Positions 46,606 through 46,666 of a stretch of 46,666 nucleotides of DNA are shown in pieces. The notes beneath the pieces are model-generated. The model worked only from the letters and a program-made list of their open reading frames with translations. It searched no databases and was not told where the DNA came from. Source of the DNA: Oscillospiraceae bacterium (GTDB lineage: Bacteria > Bacillota > Clostridia > Oscillospirales > Oscillospiraceae); contig WQSH01000006.1 in NCBI GenBank assembly GCA_009787995.1, positions 1 to 46,666 of the forward strand, given 5' to 3'. How positions within the stretch are numbered: the stretch's first letter is position 1; every line of letters begins with the position of its first letter. Position numbers and translations under genes: made by a program.

Positions 46606-46666
46606 TCAAACTTCTTTCCAAATGTTTCTTTGGCAAAGTCCCCTGTAATTCTCATGTTTGACTAGC
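46601..46666. mobile_element. 66-base inverted-repeat element at the right edge (possible mobile-element end or MITE)
   Basis: GCTAGTCAAAC (46601-46611) and GTTTGACTAGC (46656-46666) are perfect 11-bp inverted repeats. Between them CTTTCCAAA and TTTGGCAAAG form an inner stem with one bulged base. The nested hairpin resembles the subterminal structures of IS200/IS605-type elements or a small MITE. No transposase is in the window. It may instead be an rho-independent-like hairpin or regulatory structure. Confidence 0.4.

Overview
The window reads as chromosomal core DNA of an anaerobic, monoderm Firmicute, most likely in the Clostridia. This rests on a Gram-positive type PolC behind ispG, a GdpP-type c-di-AMP phosphodiesterase in a gdpP-rplI-dnaB cluster, a tilS-hpt-ftsH block, butyryl-CoA dehydrogenase with a ferredoxin-fused EtfA, SelA, an S-layer homology protein, strong Shine-Dalgarno sites and frequent TTG/GTG starts. 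Genus cannot be decided from the sequence. There is no CRISPR array, rRNA, recognisable tRNA, prophage or transposase gene.

Layout. 1-8.5 kb (+): the end of ispG, polC, an aldo/keto reductase with a C-terminal ferredoxin domain, then a large RND-family exporter preceded by a 19-bp inverted repeat. A strong hairpin at 8462-8496 separates this from a converging minus-strand run of nine genes (8.5-17.6 kb): lipoprotein, response regulator, histidine kinase, DUF1385 membrane protein, prmC, recA, recX, rimO, pgsA. A lone phosphopantetheinyl transferase (+) follows. From 18.4 to 33.7 kb everything is again on the minus strand: a c-di-GMP-type NfrB-like glycosyltransferase, a chemoreceptor, radA, a cNMP-fold/DUF2225 fusion, a solute-binding lipoprotein with swapped halves, ftsH, hpt, tilS, dnaB, rplI and gdpP. 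From 33.9 to 43.4 kb (+): a secreted rhodanese/SLH protein, the bcd-etfB-etfA operon, selA-serS, a tiny ORF and a GT4 glycosyltransferase. From 43.4 to 46.1 kb (-): a TldD/PmbA pair. The last 600 bases hold two inverted repeats and a short secreted peptide that looks cut off.

How the parts fit. Most genes are housekeeping: replication (polC, dnaB), repair (recA, recX, radA), translation quality (rimO, prmC, tilS, serS, rplI), membrane lipid (pgsA) and proteolysis (ftsH, tldD/pmbA). Bcd-EtfAB points to flavin-based electron bifurcation in acyl-CoA metabolism, and SelA implies selenoproteins elsewhere in the genome. Three nucleotide-signalling folds lie within 16 kb: MshEN (c-di-GMP), a degenerate cNMP fold, and GdpP (c-di-AMP).

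The items most worth a second look are: a PolC whose proofreading exonuclease domain is replaced by a short charged linker; a solute-binding lipoprotein whose two lobes are in circularly permuted order; two minus-strand leaders, before the chemoreceptor and the NfrB-like gene, with strong promoters and extensive RNA structure; an SLH-anchored extracellular rhodanese; a seryl-tRNA synthetase directly behind selA; and an inverted repeat that appears to interrupt a secreted protein at the right edge.
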